From Dactylosporangium aurantiacum (lineage in GTDB: Bacteria > Actinomycetota > Actinomycetes > Mycobacteriales > Micromonosporaceae): a stretch of 64,000 bases of DNA. The DNA is taken from assembly GCF_000716715.1 (NCBI RefSeq), contig NZ_JNYJ01000007.1, forward strand, positions 124,001 to 188,000, written 5' to 3'. The notes below the pieces were generated by a model. The model was not told the origin of the DNA and ran no database searches. It was given only the letters and a program-made list of their open reading frames with translations. Numbering within the stretch: the stretch's first letter is position 1; the number at the start of each line of letters is the position of its first letter. The translations under genes and the position numbers were made by a program. Shown one piece after another: positions 44,073-53,336 of this stretch.

Positions 44073-47000
44073 GTGACCGCGACCGCTTCCCCCCAGTCGG
44101 CCAGGCGCGGGACCTACCGCCTGGTCCGGCGGCCGGGTCCGGCGGCCGTCCCGATCGACACGGACCCGTTCCAGCGGCTCGTCGTCGAGCACCGCGCCGG
44201 CCCCCTGCTCGTCATCGGCGGGCCCGGCACGGGCAAGACGACCACCCTCGTGGAGGCCGTCGCCGCCCGGGTCGCCGACGGGGTGGATCCCGAGCGGATC
44301 CTGGTCCTCACGTTCGGCCGGCGCGGCGCGGTGCGGCTGCGCGACCGCATCGAGGCCCGGCTGGGGCGCGCGGCCGGGCTGCGCACCACCGCCGAGCCGA
44401 TGGTGCGCACCTTCCACGGCTACGCGTTCGGCCTGCTGCGCCGCGCCGCCGTCGAGCGCGGCGAGCCCTCGCCCCGCCTGCTCACCGGCCCCGAGCAGGA
44501 CCTCGTCATCCGTGAGCTGCTCGCCGGCTCGCCGGCGCCGTGGCCGGAGGCGCTGCGCGGCGCCCTCGGCACCCGCGCGTTCGCCACGGAGCTGCGCGAC
44601 CTGCTGCTGCGCGCGGTCGAGCGGGGCGTCGGCCCGCCGGGGCTGGCCCGGCTGGCGGCCGTGCACCAGCGCCCCGACTGGGCCGCCGCGGCCCGGTTCT
44701 TCGAGGAGTACCTGCAGGTCCTCGCCCTGCGCGACGCCACCAGCCGGGGTGCGGTCGCCTACGACTACGCCGAGCTGGTGCGGGCCGCGGCCGGGCTGCT
44801 GGTCGACGAGCCCGACGTCCTCGCCGCGGAGCGGCGCCGGATCGAGTGCGTCTACCTCGACGAGCTGCCCGACACCGACCCCGCCCAGATCGAGCTGCTG
44901 GACCTCGTCGCGGGCGCCGGCGCGCACCTCGTCGCGTTCGCCGACCCGGACTCGTCCACGTTCGCGTTCCGCGGCGCCGACCCCGGCATCGTCGGCGAGT
45001 TCCCCGACCGGTTCCGCACCGCCGGCGGCCGGCCCGCACCGCAGGTCGTCCTGCCGCACTCACGCCGGCTCGGCGACGGGCTGCTCGGGCCGGCCCGCCG
45101 GGTCGCGTCGCGGCTGCGCGGCCCCGCCCGGCACCGGCAGCTGGAGGCGCAGCGCCCCGGCGGCAGCGTGGAGACCGCGACGTTCGGCTCCGAGACCACC
45201 GAGGCGGCGTTCCTCGCCCACCGCCTGCGCGAGGCGCACCTGCTGCGCGGCGTGCCGTGGTCCCGCATGGCGGTGGTGGTGCGCTCCACCGCCCGGCAGC
45301 TGGCGCCGCTGCAGCGGGCGCTGCACGCCGCGGGCGTGCCGACGGTCACCGAGGCCGAGGACCTGCCGCTGCACCTGCAGCCGGCGATCGCGCCGCTGCT
45401 GCTGCTCCTGCGCTGCGCCCTGGACGACGACCGGCTCGACGAGGACGCCGCGATCGCACTGCTGCACTCGCCGCTCGGCGGCGCCGACCCCCTCGCCGAG
45501 CGGCGCCTCCGGCAAGGGCTGCGGGCCCTCGCCCTCGCCGCCGGGGACCGGCGCCCGTCCGGCGTGCTGCTGCTGCACGCCCTGCGCAACCCCGGCGACC
45601 TGGCCGACGTCGAGCGGCGCTGGGCGGCGCCGGCGCGCACTGTCGGGCGGCTGCTGCAGGACGTCCGCGCCGCCGCGGCCCGGCCCGGTGCCACCGCCGA
45701 GGAGGTGCTGTGGACCGCCTGGCAGGGCAGCGGCCTCGCCGATCGGTGGGCGGCGCTGAGCGCCCGCGGCGGGCACCGCGGCGCCGCCGCCGACCGTGAC
45801 CTCGACGCGGTCGTGTCGCTGTTCGACGCGGCGGCCCGCTTCACCGACCGGCTCCCCGGCGCCGGCCCCGCCGTCTTCCTCGACCACGTCGAGGGTCAGG
45901 ACCTGCCCGCCGACTCCCTGGCCCCGTCCGCCGACCGCGGCGAGGCGGTGCGCATCCTCACCGCGCACGCCGCGAAGGGCCTCGAGTGGGACGTCGTCGC
46001 CGTCGCCGGCGTGCAGGAGGGCGTCTGGCCCGACCTGCGGCTGCGCGGCAGCGTCCTGGGCTCCGAGCTGCTCGTCGAGGTCCTCGCCGGCCGCACCATG
46101 GAGACGATCGGCCGGCTGTCGGCGCTGCTGGACGAGGAGCGCCGCCTCTTCTACGTCGCCGTCACCCGGGCCCGCGAGCAGGTCCTGGTCACCGCCGTCG
46201 CGTCCGGCGACGGCGAGGAGCAGCCGAGCCGGTTCCTCACCGAGCTCACCAACGCCGACGCCGGCGCCGACGGGGAGCTCGACGGTGCCGTCATGTTCGA
46301 GCCGCCCCGCGCGCTGACCCTGCCGACACTCGTCGCCGAGCTGCGGGTCGCCCTCGTCGACCCCGACGCCACCGACGACCGCCGCGCCGCGGCCGCCGCG
46401 ATCCTCGCCCGGCTCGCCGCCGAAGGGGTGCCCGGCGCCGACCCCGACAGCTGGTGGGGGCTGCAGCCGCTGTCGGACGACCGGCCCCTCGTCGACCCCG
46501 GCGAGCCGGTGACGGTGACCCCGTCCACCGTGGAGAGCGTCGACCGGTGCAGCCTGCGCTGGCTGCTGGAGCGCCACGGCGGGCAGCTGACCCCGTCGCC
46601 GGAGCAGTCGATCGGCAACCTCGTGCACGCCGCCGCGATGCTCGCCTCCGACGCCACCGCCGACCGGGCCCAGCTCGTCGCGTATGTCGCCGACCGCTTC
46701 GACGCGATCGAGCTGTCCGCGCGGTGGCTCGCCGGCCGCGAGCGGGACCGCGCCGAGACCATGCTGGACAAGCTGATCGGCTGGCTCGCCGGCAACCCGC
46801 GCCGGCTCGTCGCGATCGAGCAGGACTTCCTGGTGGAGCTCGCCGACCCCGAGGCGCCGGTCGAGATCAAGGGCCGCGTCGACCGGCTCGAGCTCGACGA
46901 GCAGGGCCGGCTCGTGGTCGTGGACCTCAAGACCGGCAAGTCGATCCCCGCCAACGCCAACCTGGCCGAGCATCCGCAGCTCGCGGCGTACCAGGCGGCG

Positions 47001-47264
47001 ATCGAGCTCGGCGCCTTCGAGGAGTCGACCGTCCCCGGCGGGGCCGCGCTGGTCCAGCTCGGCGGCGAGACCAGCGCCGCCCGCGAGCAGGTCCAGCCGC
47101 CGCTCGGCGAGGCCGGCGACCCCAACTGGGCGCAGGCGCTGGTGAAGAAGACCGCCAAGACGATGGCCGCCTCGACGTTCGACGCCGTCGTCAACAACAA
47201 GTGCCGGGTCTGCCCGGTCAAGACCTCCTGCCCCGTGTCCGGCAAGGGCCGGCACGTCACGTGA
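44073..47264 (+). CDS. adnA: AdnA-type helicase-nuclease subunit
   Basis: A 1063-residue UvrD-like motor with a C-terminal RecB-type nuclease. Walker A is GGPGTGKT (49-56); Walker B is VYLDELPDTDP; motif V/VI regions are TAHAAKGLEWDVV and LFYVAVTRAREQVLV. The nuclease domain has the catalytic VVVDLKTGK and an iron-sulfur ligand set of one upstream Cys (VDRCSLRWLLE) plus CRVCPVKTSC near the end. AdnAB resects DNA double-strand breaks in actinomycetes. GTG 44073 was chosen; TTG 44061 would add four residues. The adnB start overlaps its stop (GTGA). Confidence 0.93.
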   Translation: MTATASPQSARRGTYRLVRRPGPAAVPIDTDPFQRLVVEHRAGPLLVIGGPGTGKTTTLVEAVAARVADGVDPERILVLTFGRRGAVRLRDRIEARLGRAAGLRTTAEPMVRTFHGYAFGLLRRAAVERGEPSPRLLTGPEQDLVIRELLAGSPAPWPEALRGALGTRAFATELRDLLLRAVERGVGPPGLARLAAVHQRPDWAAAARFFEEYLQVLALRDATSRGAVAYDYAELVRAAAGLLVDEPDVLAAERRRIECVYLDELPDTDPAQIELLDLVAGAGAHLVAFADPDSSTFAFRGADPGIVGEFPDRFRTAGGRPAPQVVLPHSRRLGDGLLGPARRVASRLRGPARHRQLEAQRPGGSVETATFGSETTEAAFLAHRLREAHLLRGVPWSRMAVVVRSTARQLAPLQRALHAAGVPTVTEAEDLPLHLQPAIAPLLLLLRCALDDDRLDEDAAIALLHSPLGGADPLAERRLRQGLRALALAAGDRRPSGVLLLHALRNPGDLADVERRWAAPARTVGRLLQDVRAAAARPGATAEEVLWTAWQGSGLADRWAALSARGGHRGAAADRDLDAVVSLFDAAARFTDRLPGAGPAVFLDHVEGQDLPADSLAPSADRGEAVRILTAHAAKGLEWDVVAVAGVQEGVWPDLRLRGSVLGSELLVEVLAGRTMETIGRLSALLDEERRLFYVAVTRAREQVLVTAVASGDGEEQPSRFLTELTNADAGADGELDGAVMFEPPRALTLPTLVAELRVALVDPDATDDRRAAAAAILARLAAEGVPGADPDSWWGLQPLSDDRPLVDPGEPVTVTPSTVESVDRCSLRWLLERHGGQLTPSPEQSIGNLVHAAAMLASDATADRAQLVAYVADRFDAIELSARWLAGRERDRAETMLDKLIGWLAGNPRRLVAIEQDFLVELADPEAPVEIKGRVDRLELDEQGRLVVVDLKTGKSIPANANLAEHPQLAAYQAAIELGAFEESTVPGGAALVQLGGETSAAREQVQPPLGEAGDPNWAQALVKKTAKTMAASTFDAVVNNKCRVCPVKTSCPVSGKGRHVT

Positions 47265-50200
47265 GCGTGCTACCGCGTGACGCCGGCGTGAGCGTCCCCC
47301 CGCGTGGCGGGGGGCGCGCCGTCGCGTACACCCCCGTCGAGCTCGCCGGGCTGCTGCGGCAGGCGGCGCCGACCCCGCAGCAGGCGGCGGTCGTCGCCGC
47401 GCCCGTCGCGCCGCTGCTCGTCGTGGCCGGCGCCGGATCCGGCAAGACCGAGACGATGGCCGCCCGGGTCGTCTGGCTCGTCGCCAACGGCCACGCCCGC
47501 CCCGAGCAGATCCTCGGCCTCACCTTCACCCGCAAGGCCGCCGGCGAGCTGTCCCACCGCATCCGGCAGCGGCTCGGGCAGCTGGTGCGCCGCCTCGGCC
47601 GCGACGACCTGATCGCCGGCGAGCCGACCGTGGCCACCTACCACTCCTACGCCGCCCGGGTGGTCCGCGAGCACGGCGTCCGCGCCGGCTTCGAACCCTC
47701 CACCCGGCTGCTCACCGAGGCCGCCTGCTGGCAGCTCGCGGACGCCGTCGTGCGCGGCTACGACGGTGACATGACCGCCGTGTCGTCGGCACCGTCGACG
47801 GTCGTCGACGCCGTGCTGCACCTCGCCGGCGACCTCGCCGAGCACCTGCGCGCGCCCGAGGACGTCGCCGCCTGGACCGGCCGGTTCTTCGCCGAGGTGA
47901 GCGCCAAGACCGGCAAGATGGCCAAGCCGGTGCGCGACCTGCTGTCCCGGCAGCAGGCCCGGCTGCAGCTGCTGCCGCTGATCCGGCAGTACCAGGAGAA
48001 GAAGCAGCTGCTGGAGGCCATGGACTTCGGCGACCAGCTGTCCCGGGCCGCCCGGGTCGCGCTCGCCCATCCGGAGGTCGGCGCGGTCGAGCGGGACCGG
48101 TTCCGGGTGGTGCTGCTCGACGAGTACCAGGACACCAGCCACGCGCAGGTGGTCCTGCTGCGCTCGCTGTTCGGCGGCGGCCACCCGGTGACCGCGGTCG
48201 GCGATCCGTGCCAGTCCATCTACGGCTGGCGCGGCGCCTCCGCGGGCACCCTGGAGCGGTTCCCGGCCGAGTTCCCGACGGCGGCCGGGGCGCCGGCGAC
48301 GCAGCTGAGCCTCACCACCAGCTGGCGCAACCGCCCCGAGATCCTCGACGTCGCCAACGCGCTGTCCGCCCCGCTGCGCGCGCACGGCGCCCGCGTCGCC
48401 GAGCTCGCCCCCGCCGACGTCCTCGCCGAGCCCGCGTCGACCGCGACCGTCCACTGTGCGCTGCTGGACACCTACGCCGACGAGGCCGCCTGGATCGCCG
48501 ACCGGATCGTCGCGTCGTGGCGGCTCGCGGCGAAGGTGGCCCCGGAGACGTTCCCGATGGACATCCCCGTCGAGGACCGGCCGACGACCGCGGTGCTGGT
48601 GCGCACCCGCGCCCAGATCCCCGCCCTGGAGAACGCGCTGCGCTCCCGCGGGCTGCCGGTCGAGGTCGTCGGGCTCGGCGGCCTGCTCGACACCCCCGAG
48701 GTCCGTGACGTCGTCAGCGTCCTGCGGGTCCTCGCCGACCCCGCCGAGGGCGCGGCGCTGCTGCGCATCCTGACCGGCCCGCGCTGGCGGATCGGCCCGC
48801 GGGACCTCGTCGCCCTGTACCGCCGGGCCCGCGCGCTCGCCGCCGCCCGCCGGGCCGGCCCCGTCGACGACGAGCCGGCCCTCGCCGACCGCCTCGACGA
48901 GGCCGTGCTGGTCGAGGCCCTGGACGACCTCGGCGACCCGGACGCGTACTCACCGGCCGGCCACGCCCGGTTCGCCGCGCTCGGCGCGGAGCTGCGCCGC
49001 CTGCGGTGGCGCCTCGACCAGCCGCTGCCGGACCTCGTCGCCGACATCGAGCGGGCCACCGGCCTCGACGTCGAGGTCGCCGCCCGGCCCGGCGACGCCG
49101 GCCTGGCCCGCGGGCACCTCGACGCGTTCAGCAACATCGCGGCCCGGTTCGCCGGCGAGTCGGAGGGCGCGACCCTCGGCGCGTTCCTGGCGTTCCTGGC
49201 CGCCGCGGAGAACGAGGAGCGCGGCCTCGCCCCGGGCGAGGTCGAGGTCGTCTCGGGCGCGGTGCAGATCCTGACCGCGCACGCCGCGAAGGGTCTCGAG
49301 TGGGACGTGGTGTCCGTCGCCGGCCTCTGCGTCGACGTGTTCCCCGGCGCCAGCAACGCGGGCGACCACTGGCTGCGCGGCCTCGGGGTCCTGCCGTTCC
49401 CGCTGCGCGGCGACAGCGACGGGCTGCCGGTGCTGGACCTGTCGGCCGTCGAGGACGTCAAGGGCGTCGTGCGGCGCCTGGAGGCGTTCACCACCGACTG
49501 GCGCGAGCACGACGTGCGGGAGGAGCGGCGGCTGGCGTACGTCGCCGTCACCCGCCCCCGCCGGCTCCTGCTGGCCAGCGGGTACTGGTGGGGCGACGGG
49601 GTGAAGCGCGCCCGCGGCCCGTCGGTGTTCCTGGAGGAGATCCGCGACCGCTGCCGGTCCGGCGCCGGGGTGGTCGACGCGTGGGCCGCCCCGCCGCCGC
49701 CGGACGCGCAGAACCCGACGGCCGACGCCGTGCCCAGCGCGAGCTGGCCCGCCGACCCGCTCGGCGCCCGCCGGCCGCTGCTGGAGGCGGCCGCCGGGAT
49801 GGTCCGTGCGGCGGCCGCCGCCATCGCCCCTGCGGCGCACCCGGCCGCCGGCATCGCCCCTGCGGCGCACCCGGCCGCCGGCGTCGAACCGCCGGACGGT
49901 GCCGTGACCGGCGCCGCGCCCTCGGACGTCGCCGTGGCCGGTCCGGCGCCTTCGGACGACGTCGCCGCGGCCGGACCGGTGCCGGCGGACGGCGGCGCGG
50001 TGGCCGTACCGACGCCGCGGCCGGACGACACGGGTGCGCCGGCGCGGGTCGCGTGGCCCGAGGAGGTGCTCCGCGACGGCTCGGGCCGGCGGTGGGCGGC
50101 GGAGGCCGACCTCCTCCTGGCCGAGCGGGCCCGGCTCACCCCGCAGCTCAACGCCCCCGTCGACGTGGCGCTGCCCGGGCACCTGTCGGTGTCGCAGCTG

Positions 50201-50764
50201 GTGGCGCTGCGCCGCGACCCGCAGCGGCTGGCCCGTGCGCTGCGCCGGCCGCTGCCGTCGCGCCCCGACCCGTACGCGCGCCGCGGGACCGCGTTCCACC
50301 ACTGGCTGGAGCAGCGGTTCAAGGCCGAGCGCCTGATCGACCTCGACGAGCTGCCCGGCGCCGCCGACGAGGGCGCCGCACCGGACGAGGCCCTGGCCGA
50401 CCTGCAGGAGCGGTTCCTGGCCGGGGAGTGGGCCGACCGGGTGCCGCTGGACGTCGAGGTGCCGTTCGCGTCCGTGATCGCCGGGGTGGTGGTGCGCGGG
50501 CGGATGGACGCCGTGTACGCGTACCCCGACGGGCGCTACGACGTCGTGGACTGGAAGACCGGCGCCCAGCCCTCCGGCGCGGACGCTACGGCCGCCGCGG
50601 TGCAGCTCGCCGCGTACCGGCTGGCGTGGGCGGAGCTCAAGGGCGTGCCGCTGGACCTGGTCGGCGCGGCGTTCTTCTACGTCCGCGACGGCGTCACGGT
50701 CCGCCCCGCCGACCTGCTCGACGAGGCGGGGCTGCTCGCCCTCATCGCCTCGCTGCCGGTCTGA
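47261..50764 (+). CDS. adnB: AdnB-type helicase-nuclease subunit
   Basis: A 1167-residue partner of AdnA. The helicase domain has Walker A AGAGSGKT (56-63), Walker B VVLLDEYQDTS, GDPCQSIYGWRGA, TAHAAKGLEWDVVSVAG and LAYVAVTRPRRLLL. The C-terminal nuclease domain has YDVVDWKTG. Unlike AdnA it has no Cys4 cluster. AdnB is the lead translocating motor in the mycobacterial enzyme (family knowledge). A 130-residue Ala/Pro-rich linker (about 820-950) separates the helicase and nuclease parts and contains a perfect 30-bp duplication. GTG 47261 overlaps the adnA stop. Confidence 0.93.
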   Translation: MSVLPRDAGVSVPPRGGGRAVAYTPVELAGLLRQAAPTPQQAAVVAAPVAPLLVVAGAGSGKTETMAARVVWLVANGHARPEQILGLTFTRKAAGELSHRIRQRLGQLVRRLGRDDLIAGEPTVATYHSYAARVVREHGVRAGFEPSTRLLTEAACWQLADAVVRGYDGDMTAVSSAPSTVVDAVLHLAGDLAEHLRAPEDVAAWTGRFFAEVSAKTGKMAKPVRDLLSRQQARLQLLPLIRQYQEKKQLLEAMDFGDQLSRAARVALAHPEVGAVERDRFRVVLLDEYQDTSHAQVVLLRSLFGGGHPVTAVGDPCQSIYGWRGASAGTLERFPAEFPTAAGAPATQLSLTTSWRNRPEILDVANALSAPLRAHGARVAELAPADVLAEPASTATVHCALLDTYADEAAWIADRIVASWRLAAKVAPETFPMDIPVEDRPTTAVLVRTRAQIPALENALRSRGLPVEVVGLGGLLDTPEVRDVVSVLRVLADPAEGAALLRILTGPRWRIGPRDLVALYRRARALAAARRAGPVDDEPALADRLDEAVLVEALDDLGDPDAYSPAGHARFAALGAELRRLRWRLDQPLPDLVADIERATGLDVEVAARPGDAGLARGHLDAFSNIAARFAGESEGATLGAFLAFLAAAENEERGLAPGEVEVVSGAVQILTAHAAKGLEWDVVSVAGLCVDVFPGASNAGDHWLRGLGVLPFPLRGDSDGLPVLDLSAVEDVKGVVRRLEAFTTDWREHDVREERRLAYVAVTRPRRLLLASGYWWGDGVKRARGPSVFLEEIRDRCRSGAGVVDAWAAPPPPDAQNPTADAVPSASWPADPLGARRPLLEAAAGMVRAAAAAIAPAAHPAAGIAPAAHPAAGVEPPDGAVTGAAPSDVAVAGPAPSDDVAAAGPVPADGGAVAVPTPRPDDTGAPARVAWPEEVLRDGSGRRWAAEADLLLAERARLTPQLNAPVDVALPGHLSVSQLVALRRDPQRLARALRRPLPSRPDPYARRGTAFHHWLEQRFKAERLIDLDELPGAADEGAAPDEALADLQERFLAGEWADRVPLDVEVPFASVIAGVVVRGRMDAVYAYPDGRYDVVDWKTGAQPSGADATAAAVQLAAYRLAWAELKGVPLDLVGAAFFYVRDGVTVRPADLLDEAGLLALIASLPV
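49822..49881 (+). repeat. Perfect 30-bp in-frame tandem duplication in adnB
   Basis: Positions 49822-49851 are repeated exactly at 49852-49881, adding ten residues (Ala/Pro/His-rich) to the linker between the helicase and nuclease domains. Confidence 0.95.
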
Positions 50765-50875
50765 TCAACAGCAAGGTCGCGTCAAGCTTCCGACACCTCG
50801 CTGTCCACGCAACCGCGCCGTCCTCGAAGCTGTCCAAGGGGCATGCGGACAGGCATGCGAGGGGAAGTGCGCAGG

Positions 50876-51037
50876 ATGCAGACATCGCCGACGCGCGAGG
50901 TCGCACTGGTGGTCGGGGTCGCGACCGCCGGGGTGCTGACCGCGGCCCTGCTCGTCATCGGCCCGGTGGCCGCCGCCGACTCCCCGAGGTATCCGCAGGT
51001 CACCGACGTCCGCACGCCGATCCAGCCGCAGCCGTAG
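50876..51037 (+). CDS. Small secreted or membrane peptide
   Basis: A 53-residue protein starting MQTSPTREVALVVGVATAGV. It has one hydrophobic segment (about 9-32) followed by VAAADSP, which could be a signal peptidase site, and a short Pro/Gln-rich mature part. ATG 50876 follows GAGGGGAA by about 9 nt; upstream in-frame ATGs at 50843 and 50855 are alternatives. The function is unknown. It lies between adnB and the membrane protein gene at 51082 on the same strand. Confidence 0.5.
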   Translation: MQTSPTREVALVVGVATAGVLTAALLVIGPVAAADSPRYPQVTDVRTPIQPQP

Positions 51038-51081
51038 CGGTTTTGGCAGACTGGCGTCGGGCTGCGACACTTACCGTTGAG

Positions 51082-52053
51082 ATGACCGAGCAGCAATCAC
51101 CGTGGGCTCAGCCGGACACGCAGGTCGTGCTGGCGCCCGTCGGGCCGGCGCCGACGATCCAGCGCACGGCCGAGCCGCCGCGCGCCGCGCCGGGCTACCG
51201 GTCGGGCCGGGTCTCGGGCACCGGCGTGCCGCCGGTCGTGCCGCCCCCGTCGTGGCCGTCCGGCGGCGGTGGCGGCGGCGACGATGACGACCCGGTCAAA
51301 CGCAACAAGCGCATCCTCAAGGTGCTCAGCGGCAGCGCCGTCGCCGTCGTCCTGATCGGCCTCGTCGTCATCCTCGTCTCGGTGATGACCGGCAACGCCA
51401 CCACCCCCGGCGGCCTGTTCGACAACCGGGCCAAGGGCCCCAGCGACACCCGCCCCGAGCTGGCCCGCCGCTGCCCGCCGCCGACCATCCCACCCGAGGT
51501 CCCACCCGGCGGCGCCGACGTGCCGCCCGGCCCGCGGACCACCGACCCGGAGGCCGGGATCTCCTACAAGGAGTACGGCGACCCGTGGCAGCCGTGGGAC
51601 GCCGCCTGGGTCGACCGGGGCGAGCTGAAGGTCACCTACCAGATCGGCCAGCACTTCGTCACCGAGCCCGACTACGTCGCCGGCAGCGACTACCACGCGA
51701 CGATCCTGTCCGGCCACGTCCCGGCCACCGTCAACGACGGCTCGGTGCTCGACCTCAAGTGCGCCGGCGACCAGATCGCCGCCGACGTGCGGATCAGCTT
51801 CTACCCGAAGAACAACGAGCTGGAGCCGATCTCCGCCAAGGACCTCACCCTCGGCGGCCGCCCCGCCCGCCTGATCAAGTTCCGGCTGCACTTCTCGCAA
51901 CCCGGGCTGAAGGCGAAGAGCGAGCTGGTGTCGATCGCCCTCATCGACCTGGGCAAGCCCGAGGCCGCCATCCTGTACGTGTCGATCCCCGACACCCACC
52001 GCCAGTTCGACTACATCGCCGACGAGGCCCCCGAGTCCGTCCGCCCCCTGTAG
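51082..52053 (+). CDS. Single-pass membrane protein with extracytoplasmic domain
   Basis: A 323-residue protein with a Pro/Gly-rich cytoplasmic N terminus (1-70, including six Gly and four Asp in a row), a basic stop-transfer segment (KRNKRILK), one transmembrane helix (about 80-103) and an extracytoplasmic domain (about 140-323). That domain starts with conserved-looking ISYKEYGDPWQPWD and contains two Cys likely to pair. No enzymatic motif is recognised. ATG 51082 has a TACCGT hexamer 4 nt upstream, a little close for a leaderless start. It precedes the subtilase gene on the same strand. Confidence 0.75.
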   Translation: MTEQQSPWAQPDTQVVLAPVGPAPTIQRTAEPPRAAPGYRSGRVSGTGVPPVVPPPSWPSGGGGGGDDDDPVKRNKRILKVLSGSAVAVVLIGLVVILVSVMTGNATTPGGLFDNRAKGPSDTRPELARRCPPPTIPPEVPPGGADVPPGPRTTDPEAGISYKEYGDPWQPWDAAWVDRGELKVTYQIGQHFVTEPDYVAGSDYHATILSGHVPATVNDGSVLDLKCAGDQIAADVRISFYPKNNELEPISAKDLTLGGRPARLIKFRLHFSQPGLKAKSELVSIALIDLGKPEAAILYVSIPDTHRQFDYIADEAPESVRPL

Positions 52054-52145
52054 CGGGGCGGAAGGCCGCGACGGCCGGGCGCGGCAACCCCCATCGGGAA
52101 CCAGCACGACTGGCGCGGGTTGCGTCGATCCGTCACGCTAGCGCG

Positions 52146-53327
52146 ATGAAAAAGGCCGCACTGGTTCTCGGCGTCGTGCTGGTGCTCGTCCCCGCCGGCC
52201 CGGCCGGCCCGGCGTTCGCCGACGGCATCCGTGACGATCAGTGGCACCTGCAGTACCTGCGGGTGAGTGAGGCCAACGACAGGACCCGCGGCGAGGGGGT
52301 CACGGTCGCGATCGTCGACAACGGCGTCGACCGCAACCACGTCGACCTGAGCGCGAGCGTCCTGCCCGCGATCTCCACCAGCGGCGTCGCCGTGCCGTCC
52401 GGCGACCCCGACGGGCACGGCACCGCGCTCGCCGGGCTGATCGCCGGGCAGGGGCACGGCGCCAACCGGCAGTACGGGGTGCTCGGCATCGCCCCGGGCG
52501 CGGACATCCTGCCCGTGGTCCTGGGTGGCCCGGCCACGCCCGACCCGACCGGCGTCCGCACCGTCACCCCGGACCAGCTGGCCGAGGGTATCGAGCTGGC
52601 TACCGTCCGTGGCGCGAAGGTGATCGTGGTCGGCTACTCGGTGGGCGGCAGCGAGCGGCTCGCGCAGGCGGTGCGGGAGGCGCAGGCGGCCGACGCGATC
52701 GTCGTGGCGTCCGACGGCAACCGCGCGGGTGAGGCGTTCGAGCCGTACCCGGCGGCGTACGACGGGGTCCTCGCCGCGGTCCCGCTGTCGCGCGCCGGTG
52801 ACGTGCTCGTCACCTCCGACAGCGGCCGCCGGCTCGGCTTCGGCGTGCCCGGCGAGGAGATCATGACCACGAACACCGGCGGCGGCTACCGCGTCGACGC
52901 CGGCAGCGCCTCCGTCGGCGAGCTCGCCGCGGTCGTGGCGCTGGTGCGTGCCGCGTACCCGAAGCTGCCCGCCGACGAGATCGTCCACCGGCTCTCCGTC
53001 ACCGCCGTCGACGCCGGGGACAAGGGGACCGACCCGCAGTTCGGCGTCGGCCGGGTCGACCTGGTGCCCGCGCTGACCAGGACGATCCCGCTGGCTCACC
53101 CGCCGGCGCCCTCGGCCGCGCCGTCACCCTCGGCCCCGGCGGCGTCGGTGGCCGCGCCGGTCGCCGGTCCCGCCCCGGCCCGCTCCCGGGGCCCGCTGGG
53201 GTGGCTGCTCAGCCTGCCGCTGATCGCCTTCATCGGCGTCCTGCTCTGGTACGCGCTGCGGGCCGAACACCGCCTGCGGCGATCCGAGTCGACGGTCGCC
53301 TCGGGCGAACAGCGCGCGACGGGATAG
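52146..53327 (+). CDS. Mycosin-like subtilase, membrane-anchored
   Basis: A 393-residue S8 peptidase with a signal peptide (1-25, cleavage near AFA-DG). The catalytic triad is Asp58 in IVDNGVD, His91 in DGHGT and Ser254; oxyanion Asn192 lies in ASDGN. The usual GTSxAAP around the nucleophile is AGSASVG here, so the Ser is kept but the flanking Thr and Pro are lost. A Pro/Ala-rich linker and a C-terminal transmembrane helix (about 348-368) with a basic cytoplasmic tail match type VII secretion mycosins (MycP). No ESX gene is visible in the window, so the substrate is unknown. Confidence 0.88.
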   Translation: MKKAALVLGVVLVLVPAGPAGPAFADGIRDDQWHLQYLRVSEANDRTRGEGVTVAIVDNGVDRNHVDLSASVLPAISTSGVAVPSGDPDGHGTALAGLIAGQGHGANRQYGVLGIAPGADILPVVLGGPATPDPTGVRTVTPDQLAEGIELATVRGAKVIVVGYSVGGSERLAQAVREAQAADAIVVASDGNRAGEAFEPYPAAYDGVLAAVPLSRAGDVLVTSDSGRRLGFGVPGEEIMTTNTGGGYRVDAGSASVGELAAVVALVRAAYPKLPADEIVHRLSVTAVDAGDKGTDPQFGVGRVDLVPALTRTIPLAHPPAPSAAPSPSAPAASVAAPVAGPAPARSRGPLGWLLSLPLIAFIGVLLWYALRAEHRLRRSESTVASGEQRATG

Positions 53328-53330
53328 ATT
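53325..53330 (+). promoter_or_regulatory. -10 box TAGATT, leaderless start at 53337
   Basis: TAGATT overlaps the stop of the subtilase gene (TAG) and ends 6 nt before GTG 53337; no Shine-Dalgarno. Confidence 0.6.
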
Positions 53331-53336
53331 CGTTGG

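Noticed and set aside
45060..47255. Minus-strand open frame of 731 codons opposite adnA
   Set aside because: Shadow of adnA; no homology-like pattern.
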